Shown here in pieces: positions 33,131-46,263 of a stretch of 64,000 nucleotides of DNA. Made by a program: the position numbers and the translations under genes. Below the pieces are notes generated by a model, which searched no databases, was not told the origin of the DNA, and worked only from the letters and a program-made list of their open reading frames with translations. Numbering within the stretch: the stretch's first letter is position 1; each line of letters opens with the position of its first letter. Location of the stretch: the NCBI GenBank assembly GCA_037975125.1, contig CM075862.1, positions 62,286,779-62,350,778 on the forward strand, read 5' to 3'. Origin of the DNA: Latrodectus hesperus (lineage: Eukaryota > Arthropoda > Arachnida > Araneae > Theridiidae).

Positions 33131-35921
33131 CTAATACATTTATTATCTTATAAGATGCCTTTATTGCTCTTCCTACCACATATCTTAGATTTATTTCAGT
33201 TTCATTTATTGATTTCTATTTTAAATGCTGGAAACCACTGCGATTCTTGTAGGATTTAAAATATATGTTATATCTGGGTAATACTTGTTTGCAAAAATAA
33301 TTAATAGAATTATCATATAATCATTAATTCTCTTTGTAATTTTAACTCCGACTGTCAATTTTATCTATTTAATTCCATTTTAAATAATATTTCTTTTAAA
33401 ATTATATAATGACTTATTTATTAAGAGAGGCAAAATTATCTATTATCTTTCTAACCTGCTCTGTTACGAGTATTACTTATGTACATTTACAAATTTTGTG
33501 ATGCAACAGAAAATTTATTATTATAATTATTGTTTAATGAATCGTAAAATATGTTTGTAATATTCTATTTTAGTTGTCTGTATATATATATGCCTTTCTG
33601 TATATTTATATGTCTCTAAATATACTTAATGACAGTTAGATAACGAAAGAATAAATTTAGAAGATCACGTATCACAGTATCAAATATAAATTTCAATCAA
33701 AATGAAGTCGTTCTTATCATTTCAAACCATTTATATGATAAATAATTAAACATCTATTATATTCCAGTCTTGCTACGAATATAAGGGCAATGACTTAATA
33801 CTTTTCTAAAAAAATTAAAATGTTGTAAGCCATACTTCAATTATAGTTTAAAAATCTATATCAATGTATTCTTAAATAATATTAAAATGTGTGTAAAAAT
33901 ATTTACTTGTAGCAGAAAATTACTTTTTAAAATTTCAAAAAATTTTAGTACATGGTAAAAAAATTCAAATTATTTAATGTATGGAAAAAGAATCTTTACA
34001 CATAATTAAATAATATAGAAATATGTCTTTTCTACAAGAGTTCTTATAAATAATTTAGTTTTAATAAAAGTTACAAGTTATCAATCTTTAAAAGAACAAT
34101 GTGAAAATGTATTTCTTGACTTAAATTTTATAACATTTCAAAATTTTATTGAATGTTATTGAAATAAAAAAGTGGATTTTTAGTAAATATAATGTCTTTA
34201 TTCAAACAAATTAATTTATTATTTTTTTTGGAATAAATAAAAAAAAGCTCGCATTTTCGAAAATCTCCATTTTTTTACAAAACATAACTTTAACTAAAAT
34301 ATATAAATAAAAGAAAGATAAATTAGCCTTGTCAGAAACACAACTTAATTGTATTATAATGTAAGCCTTTATAATTTAACAGAGATTTGTCAAAGAAAGA
34401 TGTCTGCTGTGCATTACTAACATATTTTTATTCATTTTGGTTTAAATACAGAAAATAATTTTAAACATTTCAATAATAACTAGATATTTTTAAATATTTT
34501 AAGCTATATTTTACTAACAATATTTTAAATAAGGGATTTGCTTATGAGTTTGTTAGGTTAACCGTTTTATAAAATATAAAACCAAAATCATATTTTTAAT
34601 TTGTAAGCACATTTAGAAATTTTAAAAAGATAAATAATTTGTCATGAAGAATGTATTGATAACCAGAAAAATAATTAAATTTCATTTTTCACAATCATAT
34701 TTTTGTTTTTTTAATTTATATTTTCCAATGACATTTTGTAGCCAATAAAATGCAATATAATAATAATTGAAGTATAACTATTTAAATATTTGAGAATATT
34801 AAATAATACTCAAATAAGAATATTAAATGAAATTGAAAATGCAAGCTCCTGTCAATGAATAATTTATGAAAAGAAAACATATAATTAATTTTGATGAGAT
34901 AATTGAATTTTTTTCCATTAAAAAATAGGAGATATAGTTTTTTTTAAAATAATTTTAGGGATTCTATGTAAAAATTTTAAATGAATATTTAAAAACAGAG
35001 GTACTGAAGCTACAATTTTAGGTAAGAGATTAATTATCATATTGTGTTTAACTGAAAAAAATATATAATAAAGAATTGAATTATAATGTTTTTATCCAAG
35101 CTAAGAAGTTGTTTGTCAGTTTAAAAGAAGTAACGAATTAATTAATATATTTCTATCAACAAATTAGATACAGCGAATTTAGAGTTATCCTTTTAAATAA
35201 CTGCTGTTTCAAACCTGATAACCCGGATATTTGAATTAAACTATAAAATTATATATGGTTTATTTCTAATATTCTACTGTAAATACGTTACAACTGCATA
35301 ATATTTGTTTTAAAAAAAGATATTGAAAGTAAAAACTATCAAATTTGTTCAAATTGGAAACACTATTTAAAAAATCAGGATTTTAAGAGTTAATAGCTTC
35401 TCTTTTTATCTAATTTTATTTCATTCATAAATTTACTTTAACAAATATAGCTTCACTGATGAAAGAAAATCAGGTTTTAATAAAGCAATGCCATTTTTTC
35501 TTATTTTTCATCAAGTAGGAAGTCTTGAAATTAAGCAAATTACAAAGTTTGAAATAGAACAGTAAAATTTACATATGCAAGCATTTTATAACTAAATGTG
35601 TAATACCAATTAACACTTATGTGAAATTTGACCCCAAATGAAGCATTATTTACAGCCAAATTGCAAATACAACTTTTTATTAATTATACATTTATTAAAA
35701 TCATTTTAGAAAATATTAAATACAAAATATGTACAGAATTGTAAAATTTAATCTTAAATGAAAAATATCTACATTATTATTATTTAATTTTAATTTAAGA
35801 AATATTGAAATATTAAATGAAATTAAATTTTATTAAATTATTAAATTAAGAAACATTAAAATATTAAATGAAATTAAATTTTAAGAAATATTAAAATCTA
35901 CGAATGAATAAGAAGTTTTTT
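33131..35921. other. AT-rich non-coding stretch
   Basis: Nothing recognised except loose tandem AAATATTAAATGAAATTAAATTTTA units near 35790-35890. Confidence 0.55.
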
Positions 35922-35957
35922 AACATGATGTTCATATTTTTATATGAACATCATGTT
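35922..35957. repeat. Perfect 16-bp stem, 4-nt loop
   Basis: AACATGATGTTCATAT (35922-35937), loop TTTT, then its exact inverse at 35942-35957. The arms are not simple A/T runs. A near-perfect palindrome of this length readily extrudes as a cruciform or folds as an RNA hairpin. It lacks the T run expected of a Pol III terminator. Confidence 0.85.
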
Positions 35958-38302
35958 GAGAGTTTGCTGAGAGTTTTAGGAAAACATGAAACTTTTTTAT
36001 CTATTTTATTTATATAAAACGTTACATTTGAAAATATGAATTTTGCTTTCTTATTGAAAGAAAAAATATAAAATAGGAAGTTTCTAAAGAAAGTAAAATT
36101 GGTTTTTGATTCTCTGAAATTGAGTTTCTCTTCATAAAACAAGAACAACATCAAAAAGTCTGGGTTTTTTTATAATGTGGAACTAATGATGAAAAAATAT
36201 TAAATTTGTGTTACGAAATATGAATATTTGTATTTTTTAAAGAAAGTTACAATAGATTAAAAATGTCTAGATAGTAAATAGCTTTTTTATTTTAATACAT
36301 GTAAAGATTTTTGAGAAAATTCATGGAATATATTAAAATGTGTTTGTCAAATTCAATAGAATACTTATCATTTATTTCATGTTGTGACGTTTAATGGAGA
36401 AAATTAGTATCATTAATAGCCAAAAAAATTTATATAAATGAAAAAAAAATTATCACCAAAATGCTGAGTCAGCAAAATCGTAGAAAACACTATTTCGATT
36501 GTCTATTTCACCTATTTAACCAATAAATTTATATTAGAAAATTGACAGATAAACTGGTGGGAAAGTAAAGTTATTCTTTCAAATATTCATAATTCAATGC
36601 TTATAAATACTTATATGTATTAAATGAATACTCAAATTAAATAATATTATCTGGACCTTAAGTAATTACAATGTATAATTATTAATCGAATTCAACATGG
36701 GTTATTGCCATTTTAAATCTTGGTTTTTTTTATCAACCTTGCTTATGTAGGAGACGTTAATTTGCTTTATAAACAATTTCACGATTTATTAAGGTTTTAA
36801 TGAAGTATTAAGTTACGAAATTTTATTAGAAAGCTGTATATGCCAACTATTTCCCTTATGTTGTGATATGTTATTTTTCAGAGACATATTCCATATGTTG
36901 ATGAAATAACTATCAGTATAGATAGTATATTTAAACTAGCGTTGAAAATTATTTAAATATTTTCATTTAATTACTATCGATAAAAAATAAGTATATCTTA
37001 AGAAATGTATAAGATCATGAAATACATAAAACATCTTTCCTATAAAATATCATAACTTAAAAAGCTAGATTTATAAACGTCGCGTATATATTGATATATA
37101 AAAATATTTTATATGAACATGAAAATGAAAAACTAATGATAAATTTACATTAAAAATTTAATCAAGCATAATTTTAAACCTCATTTTTTATTAAATTTTT
37201 CAATGTTAGTTACTTTGAATTGTCAAACAATTGTTCATAAAACGAGATAAATAGTTTTTGTGAAAATGAGAGATCTTATACTTAAATTATTCAATTTGAT
37301 ATTAAATTATAATGTAATTTTGAATGATAACCATTTCTGAATAATTAAAAGTCAACAAAATATACTTCGTATTAAAATAGTTTTTTGCATTATTTTATTT
37401 ATAGAATAATAAAGAATAAATGTTAACTTTGTATCTTTAAACTTCAGTACCTAATTTCAGTCAATTTCTGGCATAAACTTAATTTATTAACAAACCTGTA
37501 TTTTTATAAGGTATTCTTTTATTTTAATATTATAATTGTGTAACATGTCACCTTATTTTTTATTTAGCTTGATAAAAATAAATTATAAAATACGGGAAAT
37601 ACATTGCTTATAAAACTTATACATTTAATATTAATCAATTCGGTTTTTAAGAAGATTAAGTCTTCTTACTTTAATATTCAACTTCGAAAATATGAGTTGA
37701 AGACTCTATTTCTGAAACATTTAATATTAATTAAATAAAATTGAATTAACTAATAGAAAATTCTGACTGAATTTTCTAAAATATTTTTAGAAATCAAAAG
37801 TAAATAATGTATTTCAGTGATGTTTAAAATATTTTCAAAATGTTACTCTTAAGCTAATTCAGATTTAATCAGTCTATTAAAAGAATAATCACTAGATCCA
37901 GGGTAGTTTCAATTACAAAAACACGATTCCAAACATTAGATTTCTCTGAGATATTCTTCAATTTCAAACTGTCATTTTATGTTTAATTTAAAGAAGTAAT
38001 ATTTTCACAATATGTTTTTTTATTTGTTTTTATTTGTTTTGTTTTCGCAATATGAAATTTATGTTAGTTTTCAATAAATTGTGCTTTACTTTTAAAGATA
38101 TGCACATTAACTTAATATTCGGTGGTCCAATACTTTTGATTTTCTTAACTGGAAGGAATTCAATTTTTCACAGTATTAATTAAATAATATAAAAAATAGT
38201 GGATATGATACTTACATTAATATGTTTTTTGAACTAAAAAATATGATGGTTTTCAGGTCTCAGAAAACATAAATCTAATTAGGAAAAAAGATACAGATTC
38301 AC
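35958..38302. other. AT-rich non-coding stretch
   Basis: No gene or repeat recognised in about 2.3 kb. Confidence 0.6.
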
Positions 38303-38469
38303 TTTAAGTGCAGAATCGTTGCTATGAATAAAATGTTTTCCGGATTGTAGTATAAAGCATTCAAAATTTGTTTCATCTCCTTTAGAATACTTTCCCTTTT
38401 CTTCAATACACTTTGTGAAAGAATTTTTCCACTCATCAAAACATGCCATAAAGTATCTTTTTAGAATGC
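38303..38469 (-). CDS. Putative exon of a Cys-containing protein
   Basis: Not recognised as a known family. On the minus strand an open frame runs through ACFDEWKNSFTKCIEEKGKY and on to NFECFILQSGKHF, with three cysteines and a charged, soluble-protein composition unlike the Ile/Tyr/Lys-biased chance frames nearby. I place the exon between a possible branch and acceptor (CTAATAATTCTCAAG, ending at 38470) and a GTGAAT donor (38297-38302). The acceptor ends in AAG rather than the usual CAG or TAG. Extending upstream adds a hydrophobic, signal-like stretch (VLILILLIQYA), but the only in-frame start there is GTG after a stop, so a complete first exon is not supported. It is on the neuroligin strand and, if real, would be a nested gene or an alternative exon. 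Confidence 0.3.
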
Positions 38470-38524
38470 CTTGAGAATTATTAGCATATTGAATTAATAA
38501 AATCAAAATGAGGACCTTGATCAC

Positions 38525-40002
38525 GTGGTTTTAACCGTAAAAATAAGAAAAAGACACACTTTGCTATATAAGTTTGTAAAGATGCTTGTGGAGTTGCATG
38601 TGATTACTGTTTCATTAAATGTTAACGAATCACTGCTGTGGGACAAAGATGTATCATAATTGTGTAAACCTCATGAGCTTTTTTTCCGGTCGGGTTCAAA
38701 AAATCCCTTTCAGTAAGCATGGAAAGATATACAAATAATAATTATTGTTTTTCTATCCAGTAAATGGAAATCCATAATGAACTATACCCCGACAATCAAA
38801 TAAATCAGCCAAGATTTGCTTAGTTTCTGAGTGTGTGCTTTTAACAGCAACTATCCAGTCCTTTAATTTTTAAGTGTTTTTCACTTGACTGTTGATCCAT
38901 TTCTGTGAGATATGGATATATCCAAATTTCATCTCAGATTAAATATGTTTTAATAAGAAATTTCTTTCGGTTACTTGAAAATGTTATTGATTTTGGAAAA
39001 AATTCAAAGTTCTTGAAACAACTTGAAAAGTGAGTTGTAATTTAAATGTTTCACTTAAACCACCTTTATATCAAGAGAAACGAAATAATAAATGTTGTTC
39101 AATGGTAATTCTTATTGATAAGCGATTACCACCAAGTTTGAATTCTTTGGCTTGATAGATAAGTTGATCATTAATCGAAGTGGATTGCATAAATGATCGT
39201 TGATAAATTCCAATGGATTCTCTATCATCATTGAAATTTTTATGCCAATAAAATATTAAACATTTTATAGGCAATTATTTAAAAAAACACTATGAGTCTT
39301 TTTAAAAAAATCAATTTGTCTTGAAGAAGAAATCTTATTACTAAAATAAAGTTTAAAGCATGTTCTTCACAAAAATTTAATGATAAAAAATGAAGTTACA
39401 TTTATCATTAAATATAAATTATATTTAAGTAATAAAAGGAAACACCTTATTGATTTTTCAAATACTTATAAAATTCCTAAAATGCTTAACAAAGGTTTAA
39501 ACAAAATAACTATTATGTGTTTACTTTAAAAGAATCAACCCGTATAATTTTGGTTTACAGTAATGTATTCAGACATTTTTTTAGATGACACTTTATTTCA
39601 CATTCCCAAATTAAGTTTACAGAAAGATAAACTTTTTTTTGAATACTGCCACTCAAGTTTTAATATCCTTAACTCAATTTATTTCTTTTTAATTAAAGTT
39701 ATAGTTAAAATACTTCAAAGATATATCATGCATTTTTGGAAATATTTTGCATTCTTTGATTCAAAATTAAATATTTATCAAATTATGTGCAGTTACAAAT
39801 GTTCATTTTAAGATCAGTGTTAAATATAATTATTAATTTTCGTCTAATATTTTAGATATTTGTGTGATTAAAAAGTATTTTTTCAACGGATCTTATTTCA
39901 TATTTATCACTAAAATAAAAAAGAAGCTACTGTTATGAAGATTGCCTTATATAGCGAAGGCTTTTTCCGAAAATAGGAGTAACTTTATTCACGAGTAATT
40001 AC
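38525..40002. other. Non-coding stretch with short frames
   Basis: Short open frames (39071-39274 minus, 39563-39811 plus) have no recognisable domain. Sequence around 38580-38900 is slightly less AT-rich than average. Confidence 0.5.
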
Positions 40003-40091
40003 CTTTTCCTGATGGGCAATTTCGGCTACCTTCATTATTATTACTACTCTTAGCTGTATGTCTGAATCCAAAGCAAACTTCATGCAGCACT
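40003..40091 (-). other. Exon-like segment, 89 nt, unknown
   Basis: On the minus strand a good acceptor (TTGTTGTTGCAG, ending at 40092) precedes 89 nt open in one frame that encodes CCMKFALDSDIQLRVVIIMK and then VAEIAHQEK. It ends at a GTAATT donor (AAAAG before it). No protein family recognised. It could equally be an exon of a long non-coding RNA, or chance splice-site spacing. Confidence 0.2.
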
Positions 40092-43000
40092 CTGCAACAA
40101 CAATGGCATTCTTTTTATTACACAACCACCGAGCAGTAGAAAAAATGTAAGAGCTATGATGAGTCAACGAGGAGATCTTCGTCCTTCTTGCTTCTGCTTA
40201 CCTTCATCGTTTATTCTTGCCTTCTTCTCTTTATGAAGTTTATGATAGAATGAGAAAAATAATGAGAATGCAGCTAGTTGGGTTTCATCTTCTTTAACTG
40301 CTGGTCATGCTTATGTAACGTATGAATTTTTTATTGCAAAATGATAAGGTGAGGTTTAGCTTTATTTTTGCTGTATACTAAACATGTGCATTTTTTTACA
40401 AAATAAAACTTTAAGCGATTTTGAATAATCAAGCATAGACATGCAAAGTATGTAAAGTAATCTATATTAACAAAGTATACATTATTTTCAGTTTTCATCT
40501 GAATATTGTTTATTTTCGAAACAAAAAAATAATATTATACACTTTACATTTTTATTAAAAATATGCAGCTAAAATGAAACATGTGCTTGATTAAAATTGA
40601 TATTACAATTGATATTGCATGTATGTAAATGTAAGTATGTATATAACAAAACAATATTGAACAATTACTTTTTAAATACATTAAAAAATCAATGAAATTT
40701 CAGTTCGCATACACAATTTTGTATTTCATGCTTTAATATTCGCAAACATTCTCGAAATAATCATTTGAAAATATTTCACTTTGTATTATTATTCAAATCA
40801 ATTGACGGAACACTTTCAATATTTCCAAATTATTTTGAGTTTCATTGATCAGTTGATATTATCATAGAATTTATCAATAGTGTATATTAATAGCAAATCA
40901 AGTGTTATTTAACTTCAAAATAATTTATTAATAAAGTTCCTGTTTTGAAGTACAGAGTACAAATGCACATTAAATCTTTAGCGTAAGTTCGAATCATCAA
41001 TGCTGTATGCTTAGACGTTCCTTAGTTCTATGTTTATTGTAAAAGTAGTAAGCCTTTATTTGTGTGTGTGATCCATAGTTGTTTTCAATACATAATATAA
41101 ATTTTTTTACATCTATTGTGCAAGTTACATTTTTTATATAATTCTTCATATTTTATAATTTTATATTAAACTTAAATGTTATGTTAGGTTGAATAAAGTT
41201 AAGTATTAAGAACTAGATGGTAAAACACTTTAAGGAATGATAAAATTATATTACATTTGTTGATACTTAAAGTTCATATTTTAAAATGTCAAATACGTAA
41301 TTATTTAGAATTTCAAATATTTCTGAAAAAAGTTATGATGATCAAAATTATGTAATAGTTAGTGTAATAAAACTGATCTGAATTACTTAAAGTAATTAGA
41401 GGATATATTAGTAAGAAAATAATGAATAGTGAAATTTACCTTGTCTTAATTTCAGAATACCATCATGAATATTGTTATGCAGGGAAATTGTAAGTATGTA
41501 TTATTCCTATAAGATGCTGGGGATAGGCGTTTAAAAATTTTCTTGAATTAAAAAAAAACTGATTTCAAACTAAAGAAAGTCCGACCAGCCTAATGAAAAT
41601 CTGAAGAAACGTCGTGATATCATTAATTGAATTAACACGAATATTAGATAATATTTATTCAGTCAATAATATTAGGATTTAATTTCATACCTCAACATCA
41701 AAACATTTCTTAACATTATTAAGTAATAATTACGATATCACATAATACTTCATATTATTAAGAAGTGAGCTGATTTGCCGATTGTAGTACTTTACTTCTT
41801 CAATTGGAAATGAAAAATAATTTAGTTAAAATAATTGTTTGACATAAAACGTAATTAAATAAAGAAAAACATGTCTGTCATATTTTTTTCATTTCAAATA
41901 CATCGATAGATTCAAATAAAATGAAAATTAAAAGTTTCATACTTTATTTATTAGCGATGAGGAAAAAAACTGATATTTATAATTAGAGAGCAAAGTTAAG
42001 ATTTAATGCTAAGGTATATGTCTGAAAATTGCTATTAATAACTTCTTCGCAAAATAGCGTTAATCATATTTAACAAATTTTAAATTCTTTATGAAAAGTT
42101 AGATAATTCATAGCAAATAATACTGCAAAGTAAAAAGGCAAATTCATTGATGTAATGATTTTAATCATTTGTCTCTATTTCTCACAATGTTTTACAATCT
42201 TCGACTTTTGCCCGTTTTCAAGATTTACAAAGTAAATATATGGTAAACTATGAAATTCTTTTAGTTTCAGAAAAAGTTTATAAGTTAAATTTTTATGCAT
42301 TTTTTGAATATATAATTTTTAAACTATAAGTAATTATAAGTGATAAAATTAATTAATTCCATTTCTATAAAACTGTCTATTAGCGAACAACGTAGTTGCT
42401 GTTATCCTCCACTATTTTTACGTAAGTAAATCTTTAATACCAATAATTTCAGTCTTCAAGCTTTCAATTTGCAGTGCATAAGTGACAAACATTCATGCAA
42501 ATTAGAACAATATCAATTAAATTCTGAATTTTATATTCAAGAAATAAAACGTAGAACACAGTAAAAATTTACCTTCATTACGATATAAATCATTCTTTAC
42601 ATTTATTACTTCTACAGATAATAAAATTTGAGTTTTCTTATAAAATCTTTGATAATAAGTTTGCGGTATAAAATATTTTATCTCAATTTTTTCATTTATA
42701 TCTACTTATCATACATTAATTTTTAATTATTTTTTATGCTTGCAGAGAACGAAAAACATGCATTTATTTCCCATTCATATCATATATCTTATATCTTTTC
42801 TTTTTATCTTATATCTTTTCAGTGGAGTAAAACTTGATATTGTAGTTTCAATAATGTTTAATAACAAGCAAAGTCTATAATAATTACTTTAAATAATATT
42901 GATTACTTCATCAGCTTTATATCTAATCAATTCAGAGAAATTAATGTAAATTATTTTAAATTCCTAATTTTATTCCTGTGAATCAAAATATCTTTCAAAC

Positions 43001-43479
43001 AAAAAATAGGAAATATTAATGCAATACTTATAGTAAATTAATTATGTATATATTAAAAAAATATTCTACATTTTTTTTAAAAAAATACCTTTGACTTCAT
43101 TGAATTTTATTTATTTTCTTATGTGCGTTAAGATAAGAAAATACTTCTTAAAGTATTGATATGTATATTATTTGGTCTCCTTTCACATTTAATAAATACA
43201 AAATTTTTAAAATGTTTTAAGAACATTATTTTTAAAAGAGTTGAAATATTTTATTCAACAAAATTTCTTCTTTACTCCCAATATCTAACAAAAAAATAGC
43301 CTCTTACTTTAAGAATTTAATACATCAATTTTTATGAATTTTGAAGTGAAAATTATATTCTTAAAATTATCATAACCGTATCCGAAGAAAATGAAATCTG
43401 AATCTTATTTATTGTGACAATGAAATCTGAACTATGGATCAGAAAAGCTTTCTAATTTAAACAGACTCTATCGTAAGCG
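40092..43479. other. AT-rich non-coding stretch
   Basis: The first 220 bp are GC-raised; the rest is AT-rich with a 20-bp-period direct repeat at 42785-42820. No gene recognised. Confidence 0.55.
42785..42820 (+). repeat. Short direct repeat, pyrimidine-rich
   Basis: TATCTTATATCTTTTC occurs at 42785-42800 and 42805-42820. The second copy is followed by AG, so the pair forms a strong acceptor-like tract on the plus strand, though no exon follows. Confidence 0.7.
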
Positions 43480-43640
43480 ATTAAGTAGAGAAATTTCGGC
43501 GCCTCTTCTATTGTGCTAATGTCGTCTAGGAGTGACAGAAACTTTATCATTGGCAATTACCGACCGTCGGCTTCATCATCTTGAAGTCATCTTCATGAGA
43601 GTCTGGCAAGCTCGCAATGAAACGATAACAATGAGGTGAT
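43480..43640. other. GC-raised island, unknown
   Basis: About 160 bp with several CpGs (TTTCGGCGCC, ATTACCGACCGTCGG). Stops occur in the frames I read. Candidate conserved non-coding or regulatory element. Confidence 0.35.
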
Positions 43641-44381
43641 TTTATTAGTTTTCTTTATGAAGGTGACATAAAAGTATCCCTTTATTATTTTTCAAAAAAT
43701 TTGAAAGTGAACTTCAAACCGTTACTTTTTATAAAATACATTTACATGTATTTCAGTTATATTACATTATATGACAAACATTAAAAAGAAAAGGTGTATG
43801 TATATATTAATAATATATTACAAAATAACTCTATGTTTTTCTAATAATAAGTGAAATTATTAATAAATCTTATTTTCACAGGTAAGAGGCAAACAACAAA
43901 AAATAGAAAAATGCTATTGTATGTATTCATCTGAATTGATTGAAATATCAACAAATTATGGTACATTTTACTTATACTTTTCAAAATTAAAGTATCACTA
44001 GTTCAACAATCTAGACGTTAACTCAATATAAATTAACTTATGATGTTGCAGATAAACAAGGTCATGTGAAGTAACTCATAACATCATACACTATTTAATG
44101 TTAAGCGGATTTTATCATGCGTATCTCCTTCGCTTCTACAAATAGCATGCTTTTCATATGTATTATGTGTTGAAATTTCTGCGCGGAAACATTTGTATAC
44201 AAATTTTTATGGTATCATGCGTACATCAAAAACATTGAATCAGATATCAATGCACTCAACAAAGCTGCATTTCTTGGTTTCCTTGAAACTGTCAAAATTA
44301 ATAATTTGATGCATTATGATCACATTAGCAAAAATATTCCTTTTCAACATTGTGGCATGCGTGGTGCAAAAATAGTATCTT

Positions 44382-45896
<1,515 letters not shown>

Positions 45897-46263
45897 AATA
45901 ACACATTAAAGTTTTATTGTAATTTATTGTTTCTGAGGTCTAACTTCACTTGCAAAAGAATAATTTTAGAAATATCGAAATAATGTTAGAAAAAATGATA
46001 GTAAATATAAATGAAATTTATATATATGCAATTTCGCTTATAGAAATATACGTAAATTGATCTTTTTAGTACTTTTTAACTGCGAATTTATTTTTATTAT
46101 ACGATTCAATTACTTCTATTTATAAATTGATAATCTGAATAAAATTTCATTAATATTTACTATCATTTTGTCTAATATTATTTCAATATTTCGAAAATTA
46201 TTCTTTTGCAAGTGAATTAGACCTCAGAAATTATAAATGAAAATAACAATTTAATGTGTTATT
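45897..46263. mobile_element. Foldback / long-hairpin MITE, 367 bp
   Basis: The two ends are long inverted copies of each other. The left arm runs from AATAACACATTAAA (45897) through CTGAGGTCTAACTTCACTTG and GCAAAAGAATAATTTT to GATAGTAAATAT.AATGAAATTT near 46020. The right arm (about 46143-46263) is its inverse with scattered mismatches. Each arm is about 120 bp and the spacer is also about 120 bp. No coding capacity. This is the structure of a foldback MITE, or of a locus able to form a long double-stranded RNA. No target duplication is unambiguous in the AT-rich flanks. Confidence 0.85.

Noticed and set aside
42785..42825. Splice acceptor on the plus strand
   Set aside because: A strong pyrimidine tract and AG, but the following sequence has no protein-like open frame and the tract is explained by a short direct repeat.
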